Shown here: in pieces, positions 1 to 8,677 of the stretch | How positions within the stretch are numbered: position 1 is the first letter of the stretch | Layout of the letters: every line of letters begins with the position of its first letter | Assembly (NCBI GenBank): GCA_964496875.1 | Contig: CAZCBH010000034.1 | Location: 1-47,177 of the forward strand | DNA length: 47,177 nt | Reading direction: 5' to 3' | Source of the DNA: RI-106 sp964496875 | GTDB lineage: Bacteria > Cyanobacteriota > Vampirovibrionia > Obscuribacterales > Obscuribacteraceae | The notes under the pieces: generated by a model | What the model was told of the DNA's origin: nothing | The model's database searches: none | Seen by the model: only the letters and a program-made list of their open reading frames with translations | Program-made: the position numbers and the translations under genes

Positions 1-818
1 AGGTCACCTAATTCGGTGGCATCGATTACTATCCGGGGACGAAACTCTATGGTCTCGCCACTTTCTAGATTGGCGGCCAGCAAAGACTTTATCTTGCGTT
101 TCCCGTTTTTAAGGAGCTGACTCTCTATCTTTATCACTTTTGTGCGATGAAATATATCGAGTTTGTCGTCTCTGATTGCTTGCTCGAGCATAGAGTCTAT
201 TGCATGCAGTCCTATTTTGGGCTCGAAGGACAGTCTGGAAACCCAGCAGTTGCCTGGATTAAAGCGAGGTCCTTTGCATTCTTCTTTGACAGCGTATCTA
301 TCCAAATAATAATTGCGGATAAGCTCTCTGAGTTTTAGATAGTGCCTGGAGGCACCGCTGGTCTCTACCAGGGCGTTCTCGTCGAAGGCTGAGACCGCCT
401 GGCTGGTCATCTGACCCCCGAGCCAGTTGGTCTCTTCCAGAAGGCAGACCCGGGGGCGACGCCGTCTTCCGGTTTCTCCGTTGAGAGTTCGGGTCAGGCC
501 GTGGGCGGCAGCCACTCCTCCCATGCCGCCTCCTGCCACCAGGACATCGCATTTAATGGTTCTATCAGGCACCGGGCAGGTTATGGTTTTTATGGCTGCT
601 TCCGGGTCTTTCTCGTCCAGGGCCTGGATGTCGATAACCGTATAATGCTCCGGTTCTTTGGGATCTAGCTTCTTGGATGTCATTGGTTTGGTGGGGATTC
701 CATCGAGATGAGAGGCCAGGGTTTCGGGGGCAATTATCGAGCCGAGTAGGAGGACTGTGGGAAGTAGATAGGATAGCTTCTTTAAAAATTGCCTCAAAAA
801 GAATATCCTATTGACCAC
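1..818 (-). CDS. FAD-dependent oxidoreductase, N-terminal part (runs off the left edge)
   Basis: About 272 residues are present; the rest lies beyond position 1. Reading leftwards there is a hydrophobic, signal-like N-terminus with several Leu, Val and Ile, then a linker. A Rossmann dinucleotide-binding motif follows (VLVAGGGMGGVAAA, a GxGxxG fold, about residues 95-108). Next come WLGGQMTSQ and an IDATELGDL segment near the edge, both typical of the FAD-oxidoreductase family PF12831. The proposed start is GTG at 816-818 and gives a charged-then-hydrophobic N-terminus; TTG at 795-797 is an alternative. The substrate is unknown. It diverges from the KdsC-like gene. Family call fairly sure, role not known. 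Confidence 0.75.
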   Translation of the reverse strand, partial: MVNRIFFLRQFLKKLSYLLPTVLLLGSIIAPETLASHLDGIPTKPMTSKKLDPKEPEHYTVIDIQALDEKDPEAAIKTITCPVPDRTIKCDVLVAGGGMGGVAAAHGLTRTLNGETGRRRRPRVCLLEETNWLGGQMTSQAVSAFDENALVETSGASRHYLKLRELIRNYYLDRYAVKEECKGPRFNPGNCWVSRLSFEPKIGLHAIDSMLEQAIRDDKLDIFHRTKVIKIESQLLKNGKRKIKSLLAANLESGETIEFRPRIVIDATELGD

Positions 819-822
819 GCTC

Positions 823-840
823 TTTCGGCATAAGCCGAAA
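823..840. repeat. Perfect 7-bp inverted repeat between divergent genes
   Basis: TTTCGGC at 823-829 and GCCGAAA at 834-840 flank a 4-nt ATAA spacer. It lies between the proposed GTG of the FAD oxidoreductase and the start of the KdsC-like gene, so it could be an operator or a leader hairpin. No T-run follows on either strand, so it is not an obvious terminator. Confidence 0.35.
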
Positions 841-884
841 AGGATTTGTCGCGAGAACTGGAAGGTGATAGGAGAGGGAACTGG

Positions 885-1451
885 ATGGAAGTTTGCAAGT
901 CGGTTGATGTAAGCAAAGAGATTTTGGAGAAGGCTTCTAAAGTAAAGCTTCTTCTTATGGATGTCGATGGAGTGCTGACTTCCGGGCAATTGTTTTATGT
1001 GCCGGGGCCCGATGGTCTGCCTGCTGAGTTCAAAGCCTTCAACTCTCAGGATGGGCTCGGTATTCATATGCTTCATTCGGTCGGAATCAAGACCGGTGTG
1101 ATAAGTGGGCGCGATTCCATCGCCACCACCGAAAGAGCTCGCATCTTGAAGATGTCTCATGTCTACCAGGGTTTTCTCGAGAAAGAGGAGATATTCGAAA
1201 ACATTCTCAAAGAAGAATCTCTCACAGCCGATCAGGCTTGTTTTGTCGGAGACGATTTTACCGACGCGCCACTTATTAAAGCTAGCGGTTTTGGTTGCTG
1301 TGTCGGTAATGCCAGACCGGAGTTGAAAGGGATAGCGGACTATATAACCACAGCCTCGGGCGGGGAAGGGGCGATTCGCGAAATAGCCGAATTGATTCTT
1401 AAAAGTCAGGAGCAGTGGGACGGATTGCTTCGCAAATACAAGTTTATTTAG
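885..1451 (+). CDS. kdsC: KdsC-like HAD phosphatase (Kdo-8-phosphate phosphatase family)
   Basis: A 188-residue cytosolic HAD hydrolase. It carries the family motifs in order: DVDGVLT (nucleophile Asp), FNSQDGLGI, SGRDS, and GDDFTD (Mg-binding Asp). The length equals that of typical KdsC. The family removes phosphate from 3-deoxy-D-manno-octulosonate-8-phosphate in LPS core synthesis; N-acylneuraminate-9-phosphatases are close relatives and cannot be excluded. The ATG at 885 follows AGGAGAGGG at 869-877 and was preferred to an in-frame TTG at 846. The 3' end overlaps the convergent GTPase gene by 8 bp. No other Kdo gene is in the window. Confidence 0.85.
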   Translation: MEVCKSVDVSKEILEKASKVKLLLMDVDGVLTSGQLFYVPGPDGLPAEFKAFNSQDGLGIHMLHSVGIKTGVISGRDSIATTERARILKMSHVYQGFLEKEEIFENILKEESLTADQACFVGDDFTDAPLIKASGFGCCVGNARPELKGIADYITTASGGEGAIREIAELILKSQEQWDGLLRKYKFI

Positions 1452-2031
1452 GTGCTCTGGTCCGGTTGACCATCTCTTTGATGATCGCTTTCAATGTGGC
1501 GAAGACACCCAGCCCCTCGAGGGCGCAGGCTTCGAAATAGGGTACTCCTGCCTGGTTGAGGTTTTGCTGCAACGTCTCCAGGGGAACAGCATCGGCCAGA
1601 TCGCGTTTATTGTATTGAAGAATCCAGGGGATCTCTTCGACCTTGAGCTTGTTGAAAATCAGGTTCTCTCGCATGTTTTTTAGCGATTCTATATTGGCGT
1701 CCTGGCGAACCGAGCTGGAATCCGCCACGAAGATAATGCCGTCGCAACCACGTAGTATCTGTTTACGGCTCAGGTCATATTCTTCTTGCCCTGGTACCGT
1801 GTAGATGGCGATTCTTGCCCTGAAGCCGTTGACCAGGTCGAGCTCCAGGGGCATGAAGTCGAAGAAGAGGGTTCTTTCGGTTTCGGTCGCCAGCGAAATC
1901 ATCTCGCCACGGCAAGCCTGATTTACCTGACCATGAATATATTTCAAGTTGGTGGTTTTGCCACCAAGTCCGGTGCCATAGTATACAAGTTTGTAAGTGA
2001 TTTCTCGCTTGGCAAAATTTATAAGTGGCAT
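1444..2031 (-). CDS. MglA-type small Ras-like GTPase
   Basis: 195 residues. The P-loop is GTGLGGKT at residues 19-26. The switch II region reads YTVPGQEEY, with Thr in place of the usual Asp of the DxxG motif; this Thr is the hallmark of the MglA branch. The G4 motif is NKRD. MglA proteins are polarity switches for gliding and type IV pili, usually paired with an MglB (Roadblock) activator, which is not seen here. It is the last gene of a minus-strand cluster, 59 bp after the PATAN/GGDEF-like gene. A second, similar GTPase begins at 47090. Family sure; the process it controls here is inferred. Confidence 0.9.
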   Translation of the reverse strand: MPLINFAKREITYKLVYYGTGLGGKTTNLKYIHGQVNQACRGEMISLATETERTLFFDFMPLELDLVNGFRARIAIYTVPGQEEYDLSRKQILRGCDGIIFVADSSSVRQDANIESLKNMRENLIFNKLKVEEIPWILQYNKRDLADAVPLETLQQNLNQAGVPYFEACALEGLGVFATLKAIIKEMVNRTRAPK

Positions 2032-2090
2032 CGTTTTTCTTTCTGGTGATAAATCATCTATTCTGCAAAGTCAATTTTAGAGAAAGTTCT

Positions 2091-3692
2091 TCAGGATTGG
2101 TAGACCATGACATTCGACGATGTGGATTCAGCTCGTTTGCGAGCTTCGGCCGCCGCGGGGATTAATTGTCCCATACTCGTACAATGCTCGGGAATACCTG
2201 CTATTCCGAAATCGATAGTGATATTCGCCCCGTTTATTCCCGACTTGAAGGCGACCGATGGAATTGCGGACTGAATCTTCTGGACCACATTGGCAGCGGC
2301 TCTGGAGCCCATGTTGGGCAGGATCAAGCCGTACTCGAAGGTCTGGAAGTGTCCGAGAATATCTATGGGTCTTTTCATCTCGGTAATTTGAGCCATGATG
2401 TCGAAGACATCGAGGTTCGTCAGCTCTTTGCCCACCTCGTGCATTTTGATGCTGAATACGGCAAGGGTGACAGGAATGCCGCAGAGCTGATAGCGATAGA
2501 TTTCCTGGGCGAGAAAGTATTGAAAGACCGGATAGATAAGAATGCCTGTCTCTGCCCTGGTAATTGGTTTCAAGCTGGCAGCCAGAGCGGTGTAGTCTAT
2601 TTGTTCTTCCACCACGGCGGCATGGGTGGAATCTTGAGGGGGAGTTTCGGCGATACTGACAATCCCCAGGGTGATGAAGTTGAAGAGCATCGGCACCCAT
2701 TCGGAGCGCTTCAGGGGTTTTGCGGTCTGCATTTCGGAGAACTGTTTGTAATTACCTAGATAACGCAACAGGTCGAACTGGACATTCTGATCCAGAGGTA
2801 GCCCCTGGCTCAGGGTACCGGTCAGTTCTTGCTCCGTCATGGCGAGAGCTCGTGAAATCAGATAGCTGGAGTCTTTCAGCCCTTCTTTGACCAGGTAGTT
2901 GCTCTGATCCACCAGAGAGATTGATTCCATCAAAAGACCGTCCAGGCGACTGTTGACGCTTCTTTCTATGGTACGCTCATCAGGAATAAACTGGAACTTT
3001 CCTGATTGCAGGCAGACCAGATCGAAAATCACCTCGTTGCCTTTGTCGACACCGTCGGTGGCATGGGTTGGCTCTCCTTCATCGAAATAGACATCCACCC
3101 CTTTCGATTCGGTTCGAATCGCCAGCCGGCCGGTCATCTTGCCCATCTGCACCGATTGAAGCACCATCGTAATCTGGATTTTGGTCAGGTCGCCCTGGAG
3201 AATGGCATCTTCGTTGTGCAGCATCGGCAATGCGGCGCTGGATTTCACAGAGCTATTTCCGTCGGCGGAAGCTCTTGCGGCCGATGTACCGCCCTCGTGC
3301 TCGATGTTGATATTGAGGCTGCCCTGCCCAAGACCGCCTGACCCTGGATTAGTCGCCGCCACTTCGCCCTGGCATTCACCTTCTACCAGGCTGTGAATTA
3401 GTTCGATATCTCTGGAGCGGTGCTCCCAGAGAAGCTTGGTGTCCATGATGATCGTCTCTTTCAGAATCCAGAGCGGATCTCCCTCTTCGTCCACCAGACA
3501 GTTGAGCACGAACATCTTGTCCAGACCTTCCACAGACCACATCTGCTCGATCGAGACGTTGTGGTTCTTCTGGGCTTGTTGTAGCATGGCGCTGATCTGG
3601 TCAGGCTCGGGAATGTTCCACAGCTGCGGCAACTTTACAGTGCCACCGGCTTTGGGCTTGGCTGAAGGTTGGGGACGATTACGATTAAACAT
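2091..3692 (-). CDS. PATAN (DUF4388) domain protein with a degenerate GGDEF-like C-terminus
   Basis: 533 residues, no signal peptide. Residues 1-110 hold a proline-rich start and a region resembling DUF4388-associated domains. A linker with Gly/Ala/Ser follows. A PATAN/DUF4388 segment runs at about 165-260 (GDLTKIQITMVLQSVQMGKM and MTGRLAI, then FDEGEPTHA). The last 150 residues look like a GGDEF fold, but GHFQTFEYGLILP replaces the usual RYGGDEF-ALLLP, so the GGDEF signature is lost and cyclase activity is unlikely. It sits between the 673-aa gene and the MglA-type gene, all on the minus strand with gaps of about 60-70 bp. The likely role is as a signalling adaptor for the GTPase (inference). 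Confidence 0.75.
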   Translation of the reverse strand: MFNRNRPQPSAKPKAGGTVKLPQLWNIPEPDQISAMLQQAQKNHNVSIEQMWSVEGLDKMFVLNCLVDEEGDPLWILKETIIMDTKLLWEHRSRDIELIHSLVEGECQGEVAATNPGSGGLGQGSLNINIEHEGGTSAARASADGNSSVKSSAALPMLHNEDAILQGDLTKIQITMVLQSVQMGKMTGRLAIRTESKGVDVYFDEGEPTHATDGVDKGNEVIFDLVCLQSGKFQFIPDERTIERSVNSRLDGLLMESISLVDQSNYLVKEGLKDSSYLISRALAMTEQELTGTLSQGLPLDQNVQFDLLRYLGNYKQFSEMQTAKPLKRSEWVPMLFNFITLGIVSIAETPPQDSTHAAVVEEQIDYTALAASLKPITRAETGILIYPVFQYFLAQEIYRYQLCGIPVTLAVFSIKMHEVGKELTNLDVFDIMAQITEMKRPIDILGHFQTFEYGLILPNMGSRAAANVVQKIQSAIPSVAFKSGINGANITIDFGIAGIPEHCTSMGQLIPAAAEARKRAESTSSNVMVYQS

Positions 3693-3760
3693 CAGTGATC
3701 CAATAACTACTTAGGTAGTATGTACCACTTTTGAAGACCTTAACTAAAACACCGGCGCAA

Positions 3761-5782
3761 TTATATGCTTTTTTGAATGCCCTGGACCTTCTCTTGTTTT
3801 TCGCGCATTTTGGGCTCGGCTTTGTCAAGAGAATCTTTGACCAGTGTCCAGGAGGTGCTCAGGGAGTTGACTATCTCAAGGTTGCCAAGCTGAGAGAAGA
3901 AGCCCATGTAGTTTCCGATGATGGAGAGGTTCGCTTTGAGCATGGCAATGTCCGATAACGTGACCGAGCCCGACGCGGCCCGTCCGGCCACTGAGGCTGC
4001 CAGGGATTTGGCGAAGCCCATGTAGATTTCCAGGCTTTTTTCGGTAGGCTGATTGAGGGCTCTTTCTCCCTGACCCTGACCCGCTGCCTGGATGACACGC
4101 CCATCGCCGAGTTGCACATTGCCTCTGGTATCGATGGTGGTTCCGTTGCCCAGGTCGATGGAGCCGTCGTTATTGATAACCGTGTCGCTTCCCTGGAAGC
4201 GCACCACTCCGTCCTTCATCTCCAGTTCGGCGGTTTTGACATCGATGTTTCTTTCGGTGGGGGTGAGACTGATGGTCTCTCCGTCGGCGGTTTTGTGGTC
4301 CACAACGCCGGTTGTCGTATCGTAGGAAGTGGTAGCTCCCGCTTCGGTCATGGTGAGACCGGTTCTATCCACGGCGAAGTGAGTTTCGTCTCTTCTATCC
4401 GGTCCGTTCCGGACGATACCCTGGATGGTTCTTGTAACATCGAGGGTGAGATTTTCGTCGTAAATCACCGAATGACCCATATCCAGTGAGCGAAGCGTTC
4501 TGGATATGAACCTGGCGTTGTCTCCCAGTTTGCTGACCAGAAACTCTATCTGTTCCCGAGAGAGTTCGATGTCGTCTTTGCCGGCTTCTTTGATGAGGAG
4601 TTTTCCGTCCGAGGTCCGGACAAGCTGTCTGGTTTCGGAGAGATAGAAAGTCGCTTCAGGAGGGGTGCCTGCTTCGGCTCCACTAGCAAAGTCCGCTACC
4701 AGCTTTCCGTTGCGGACCAGGCTCAAGCCGCCGGCGCGAGCGATCATTACCGGTTTTTCCTGCCCTTCCAGATCGAGCTGTTTTCTTGCTGCTTCCAGGG
4801 CTTCTTCCGGGGTTCTGGCCTCCCGGGTACCGATCATGATTCCATGGCGCATCTCTTTTACCATGCCGTTCAAGTTGTGAATCAGGCGGGGCTTGCCGTC
4901 AACGATCATGCGTGCTTCACCGTTTTCGACATGAACCTCGGTGCCATCTTTCAATCTGAAAATCTTCTGGTTGCCGTGTTGTTCGAAGATTCTTCTTCCG
5001 TGCGATTCATAGGTGGTGGTGTCGCCTTCTCTCGATACTATGGTGTCCGGTGCCACCTCGGCGACGGTTCTACCGTCCCGGGTTGTGGTTCTGATGCCGG
5101 TTTCCGGGTCATAGGTTCTGGTCTCTGCTCCGTCTCTTTCCACCTTGATAGACGCTTCATCTCTGTCTAATTCTGATCCTGATTCTGATTCTTTTCCGAC
5201 GAGAGTGATTGTGGGAAGGTGAGAGTCTCCACTGCGAGTTTGATCCATAGCCTCTCTGATTCGGCTCCAGTCATCCGCCGTGAACTGGTCGCTCTCGTAG
5301 AGAACTTTATCCTCCTGGTTCTCTCTGACGATGATGTCGCTATTGATTCTGCTTCCGGAGACGATTTTGCCGAGAAAGTCCGCTTCGCCTTTGGAGAGGC
5401 AGGTTTTTGTCTCGTCTTTCTTGACAGTGGGCCCGAGTATGGCGTTACCGATATCACTGAGGGCCCAGCTCAAATCTTCCGAAGCTATACCCCAGGCTTT
5501 CTTTTCGTCTTGAACTTCTTCTTTGTTGAATTTGAAGTCATGCTGTTTCATTGAACGGGCCATTCTTCCCAGTTTGGCCACATCGTCCATCTTGCTGTTG
5601 ATGCTTTCGGAAATATCTTCTAGATCTTTCTGGCTGAGACCGTTTTGGCTCTCGCTCTTTTGTATTCCGTCGAGCAGTTTCTCCGGGGCTGTATCTTTGA
5701 GCAGGCTGCGCCTTGTCTCTTCGGAAGAAACACTCTCTTTTTTTGTCGTAGTCTCGGCTGCTTCGCCTAGCTTACTTACCAC
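3761..5782 (-). CDS. Unknown 673-residue protein with beta-repeat-like central region
   Basis: I do not recognise a family. Residues 1-200 are charged and helical with many Glu, Lys and Ser. From about 200 to 560 there are short alternating segments of the type DG-TTxY, NGxT, DGxxV and GNGTTIDTRGNVQLGDG, which resemble stacked beta hairpins. The last 110 residues are helical again (IAMLKANLSIIGNYMGFFSQ). There is no signal peptide and no membrane span. The start is GTG at 5780-5782, chosen because AGGAG lies 8 nt upstream. It is the first gene of the cluster with the PATAN protein and the MglA-type GTPase. It may be a large structural or export-linked protein, but nothing in the sequence proves this. 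Confidence 0.8.
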   Translation of the reverse strand: MVSKLGEAAETTTKKESVSSEETRRSLLKDTAPEKLLDGIQKSESQNGLSQKDLEDISESINSKMDDVAKLGRMARSMKQHDFKFNKEEVQDEKKAWGIASEDLSWALSDIGNAILGPTVKKDETKTCLSKGEADFLGKIVSGSRINSDIIVRENQEDKVLYESDQFTADDWSRIREAMDQTRSGDSHLPTITLVGKESESGSELDRDEASIKVERDGAETRTYDPETGIRTTTRDGRTVAEVAPDTIVSREGDTTTYESHGRRIFEQHGNQKIFRLKDGTEVHVENGEARMIVDGKPRLIHNLNGMVKEMRHGIMIGTREARTPEEALEAARKQLDLEGQEKPVMIARAGGLSLVRNGKLVADFASGAEAGTPPEATFYLSETRQLVRTSDGKLLIKEAGKDDIELSREQIEFLVSKLGDNARFISRTLRSLDMGHSVIYDENLTLDVTRTIQGIVRNGPDRRDETHFAVDRTGLTMTEAGATTSYDTTTGVVDHKTADGETISLTPTERNIDVKTAELEMKDGVVRFQGSDTVINNDGSIDLGNGTTIDTRGNVQLGDGRVIQAAGQGQGERALNQPTEKSLEIYMGFAKSLAASVAGRAASGSVTLSDIAMLKANLSIIGNYMGFFSQLGNLEIVNSLSTSWTLVKDSLDKAEPKMREKQEKVQGIQKSI

Positions 5783-5931
5783 TCTGTGGTCTCCTTTGCC
5801 AATCGCCGCGAACTCTTTTATCGAAGCTCGTCGGATTATCTATATGCGAGGCGGCGAGTTTCTGGACACCTCAACAGTGCTTTGATTATTTATACTGAGA
5901 TCAGAGCCATGTCTAGAAGAGGGTCGACAAA

Positions 5932-7047
5932 GTGCCAGAGCGCAGAAAGGTCAAAGAGAGCCAGCCGAAAACATCTGTTGTTCCGGGTCGTTACTGGCAC
6001 AGGATTGAGGAAGATGGTCAGGAGAAGATATTTTGCGATCTCTGTCCCCGGGCTTGTGTGTTGAAAGAAGGGGATCGGGGTTTTTGTTTTGTTCGCCAGA
6101 ACCTGGAAGGACAGATGTATTTGACCACTTATGGCAAAAGTACCGGCTTTTGTATCGACCCGATAGAGAAAAAACCTCTCAATCACTTCTATCCGGGCTC
6201 TTCAGTACTCTCCTTCGGAACGGCCGGTTGTAATCTCGGTTGTCGATTTTGTCAGAACTGGGATATCAGCAAATCCCGCGAAGTAGAGCGTCTTTCGGAA
6301 GAAGCATCTCCCGAACAGATAGCCGACGCCGCATCTCGACTGGGCGCGCAAAGCGTGGCTTACACTTATAACGACCCGGTCATATGGCTGGAGTACGCGG
6401 TTGATACTGCCAGGGTCTGTCGGGAAAAGGGGATAAAAAATGTCGCGGTCACCGCAGGTTATATCAATCCCGAGGCGCGGGCAGAGTTCTTTTCTTTCAT
6501 GGACGCCGCCAATGTAGATCTCAAGGCTTTTACCGAGCGTTTCTACAGCAAATTGACTCTTTCCCATTTAGAGCCTGTGCTCGACACTCTTGTATGGCTC
6601 AAAAAAGAATCGAATACCTGGTTCGAGATAACCAATTTGATCATCCCGGAAGAGAATGACGATCAAGATGAACTCAAGCGAATGTGTGACTGGATAGTGC
6701 GGAATCTAGGAGAGTTTGTGCCGGTTCACTTTACCGCCTTCCATCCTGATTTCAAGCTTGTGAATCGGCCGGCAACCCCCGCCAGTACTCTGATCCGGGC
6801 AAGAGATACGGCTCTTTCCGCCGGTATCAAGTATGTCTACGTGGGTAATGTCTATGACAGGGATTCCCAGAGCACCTATTGTCATAACTGCAAAGCTTTG
6901 ATCGTAGAGAGGGACTGGTACGAACTGGGTCGCTATCGAATCAGAGGCGGAAAGTGTATGGAGTGCGCCACGGACATCCCTGGATTTTTCGAAGACCAGA
7001 AAGGGGATTGGGGGGCACGACGACTACCGGTCAGCTTCGGCGGATAA
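5932..7047 (+). CDS. amrS: AmmeMemoRadiSam-system-type radical SAM enzyme (AmrS)
   Basis: 371 residues. The N-terminal metal-site segment CDLCPRACVLKEGDRGFCFV is followed by the radical SAM cluster motif CNLGCRFCQNW (CxxxCxxC). A family-typical YTYNDPVIWLEYA stretch follows, and VDLKAFTERFYSK lies in the middle. The C-terminus has a second Cys set, CHNC and CMEC. This matches the AmrS/PflA-like family (COG1180), whose partners are the AMMECR1 and Memo proteins; neither is adjacent. Start is GTG at 5932, with GAGGG at 5919-5923 upstream. The physiological reaction is not settled for the family. It is monocistronic or leads toward the small genes downstream. Confidence 0.9.
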   Translation: MPERRKVKESQPKTSVVPGRYWHRIEEDGQEKIFCDLCPRACVLKEGDRGFCFVRQNLEGQMYLTTYGKSTGFCIDPIEKKPLNHFYPGSSVLSFGTAGCNLGCRFCQNWDISKSREVERLSEEASPEQIADAASRLGAQSVAYTYNDPVIWLEYAVDTARVCREKGIKNVAVTAGYINPEARAEFFSFMDAANVDLKAFTERFYSKLTLSHLEPVLDTLVWLKKESNTWFEITNLIIPEENDDQDELKRMCDWIVRNLGEFVPVHFTAFHPDFKLVNRPATPASTLIRARDTALSAGIKYVYVGNVYDRDSQSTYCHNCKALIVERDWYELGRYRIRGGKCMECATDIPGFFEDQKGDWGARRLPVSFGG

Positions 7048-7138
7048 AGCTCAGGAGTTAGCTTTGGTGCTAATCTGGTGATATATTCGGGAAGGCATCG
7101 GATTATCTGGTAGATTTAGAACAGGGTATGGGAGACAA

Positions 7139-7591
7139 ATGGTCGCCATGAAGTCAGGAAAAGTCGAGATAACGCTTTTGGTGGTAGTGGCTGCTTCCCT
7201 TATACCTTTGCTTCCTGCAATCCACTCCGAATCTATGCCGGGCAGGCTCGGCTATCAGGCATCGGCGCAGACCACGCCGGAAGAGACCTCTAAAACGCAG
7301 GCTGATAATAAAAAGGCAGAGGAAAGTTCCTCCACAAGCTCTGTGGATTCTGTCGACTCTGCCGAAGCTTCCAAAGCCGCCGAATCTGTTAAAGCTACGG
7401 AAGCGCCGGTGGAGGTCGTCGAAGAGACCGAAATCATCTCAATCTCGGATGCCCTTAAACAGGGCCAGCTCGCCCATGAGAAAAATCTGGTCAATAAGTT
7501 TTTGCTGGGCATAGCTGTTCTATTCCTGGTGATCGCCTTTCTTCTCTTCAACAGCCTGCCGCCCAGTTCTCCCGAGTCGGGCCGCAATTGA
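7139..7591 (+). CDS. Small secreted or bitopic membrane protein, unknown
   Basis: 150 residues. The N-terminus is a signal-like hydrophobic stretch (ITLLVVVAASLIPLLPAI). A low-complexity linker rich in Ser, Glu, Ala and Lys occupies about residues 40-100. A C-terminal membrane span (FLLGIAVLFLVIAFLLF) ends in a short tail. If the first stretch is not cleaved, the protein has two spans with a loop of about 90 residues. GGGAG lies just upstream of the ATG at 7139; a second ATG at 7148 is possible. No family recognised. Confidence 0.65.
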   Translation: MVAMKSGKVEITLLVVVAASLIPLLPAIHSESMPGRLGYQASAQTTPEETSKTQADNKKAEESSSTSSVDSVDSAEASKAAESVKATEAPVEVVEETEIISISDALKQGQLAHEKNLVNKFLLGIAVLFLVIAFLLFNSLPPSSPESGRN

Positions 7592-7610
7592 CCATCCCGA
7601 GTAGCCGTCC

Positions 7611-7793
7611 ATGATCGTAGAAAGCATTATTATGTTCATTGTCGGCTCAATCTTTGTATTCGGCGGTTCGGTCATTTGCCGCGATGCTTTTGAAGATGCG
7701 AAGAACGTTCTCGAGTCTACCGTTTTCGGGCTTTGTATCGTCGGTCTCGGGCTGGCTCTTTGTATTTGGGCGTTCACCGGTCCTCCCGGTTGA
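7611..7793 (+). CDS. Putative 60-residue two-span membrane protein
   Basis: The 60 residues contain two hydrophobic segments (IIMFIVGSIFVFGGSVI and VFGLCIVGLGLALCIWAF) separated by a short charged loop. It follows the 150-residue membrane protein after 19 bp in the same direction. There is no clear Shine-Dalgarno sequence, so translation may be coupled. No homologous family is recognised and it could be spurious, although its composition is clearly membrane-like. Confidence 0.45.
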   Translation: MIVESIIMFIVGSIFVFGGSVICRDAFEDAKNVLESTVFGLCIVGLGLALCIWAFTGPPG

Positions 7794-7900
7794 AGATAAC
7801 TTAAGAATGAATCCCCGCAAAGGACTTATGCCGGAGATCCCTGGCATAATCTTGCCTTTGTTCGTCTTTGGTTGAATCTGTCGATCTGGAGGATAGATCT

Positions 7901-8572
7901 ATGTTCGGGAAATCGCGTGGTGCTCTAACTATCTGTTTCAGCTTCAGTCTGGCTCTGTCATTTTTGCTGGGCTCGACTCTCTGTGTCGATGATGCGGCAG
8001 CCAAGACTAAAGGTACGGGCGAGCGCGGCAAAGGAGAAGGACGCAAAGATAACTGGAAAAAAGCTTTGCAAGGGTCACCGAATATAGCGGCATGCAAACT
8101 CAAAGTCGAGCAGAATCCCAATAGTGCAGATGCACACAATGACCTGGGTTGGGCTTACAGGCAGAACGACCAGCTCAAAGAAGCGGAGCAGGAGCTGCGC
8201 AAAGCTATCGAGCTGGATGATACCATCCCCTATGGTCACTCGAATCTGTCGGTGGTTCTTCTTGATACCGGTCGAATTAAGGAGGCTGTGACCGAAGCGG
8301 AAAGAGCGGTCGGTATCGACGGCAAACGGGCTGTTTTCAGGGTGGTTTATGGTAATGCTCTGGTGGCGGACAAGCAACTCGATAAAGCTGTAGAGCAGTA
8401 TAAAACCGCCGTGGAATTGCAGCCAAACTATGAAAATGCTCTCTATCATCTGGGCAGGACCCTTCATGAACAGGGCAAATCCGCCGAAGCAGGAGCCGTC
8501 CTGAGCCAGGCTATTGAACTGGACCCCGAGGACGTGCGGGTGATGAAACTGCTGGATAAAATATTGAAGTAG
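7901..8572 (+). CDS. Secreted TPR protein
   Basis: 223 residues. A signal peptide (ICFSFSLALSFLLG) is followed by a basic spacer (about residues 38-55) and then four tetratricopeptide repeats to the end. The repeats show the usual W/L-G-A-Y-A-P pattern, for example DAHNDLGWAYRQNDQLKEAE and NYENALYHLGRTLHEQGKSA. The ATG at 7901 is preceded by GGAGG at 7888-7892, so an in-frame TTG at 7868 was rejected. TPRs bind protein partners; the partner is unknown. It probably works in the periplasm or at the envelope. Confidence 0.8.
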   Translation: MFGKSRGALTICFSFSLALSFLLGSTLCVDDAAAKTKGTGERGKGEGRKDNWKKALQGSPNIAACKLKVEQNPNSADAHNDLGWAYRQNDQLKEAEQELRKAIELDDTIPYGHSNLSVVLLDTGRIKEAVTEAERAVGIDGKRAVFRVVYGNALVADKQLDKAVEQYKTAVELQPNYENALYHLGRTLHEQGKSAEAGAVLSQAIELDPEDVRVMKLLDKILK

Positions 8573-8599
8573 AGTCAGGGCAATTTAGATTCGCGCTTC

Positions 8600-8628
8600 T
8601 TGTCAAGTGGTTCTAAAAATGGTTATAT
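8600..8628 (+). promoter_or_regulatory. Possible sigma-70 promoter
   Basis: TTGTCA at 8600-8605 and TTATAT at 8623-8628 are 17 bp apart and lie 50 bp before the 162-residue gene. The -35 is good, the -10 is poor. Confidence 0.3.
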
Positions 8629-8677
8629 GGAGGGCAGGAAACCTCCGTATTACTAACCCAGAGAGATCCGTTTCTTT

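Noticed and set aside
147..645. Plus- and minus-strand open frames inside the FAD oxidoreductase
   Set aside because: They are other-frame shadows; the real frame carries GGGMGG and other family motifs.
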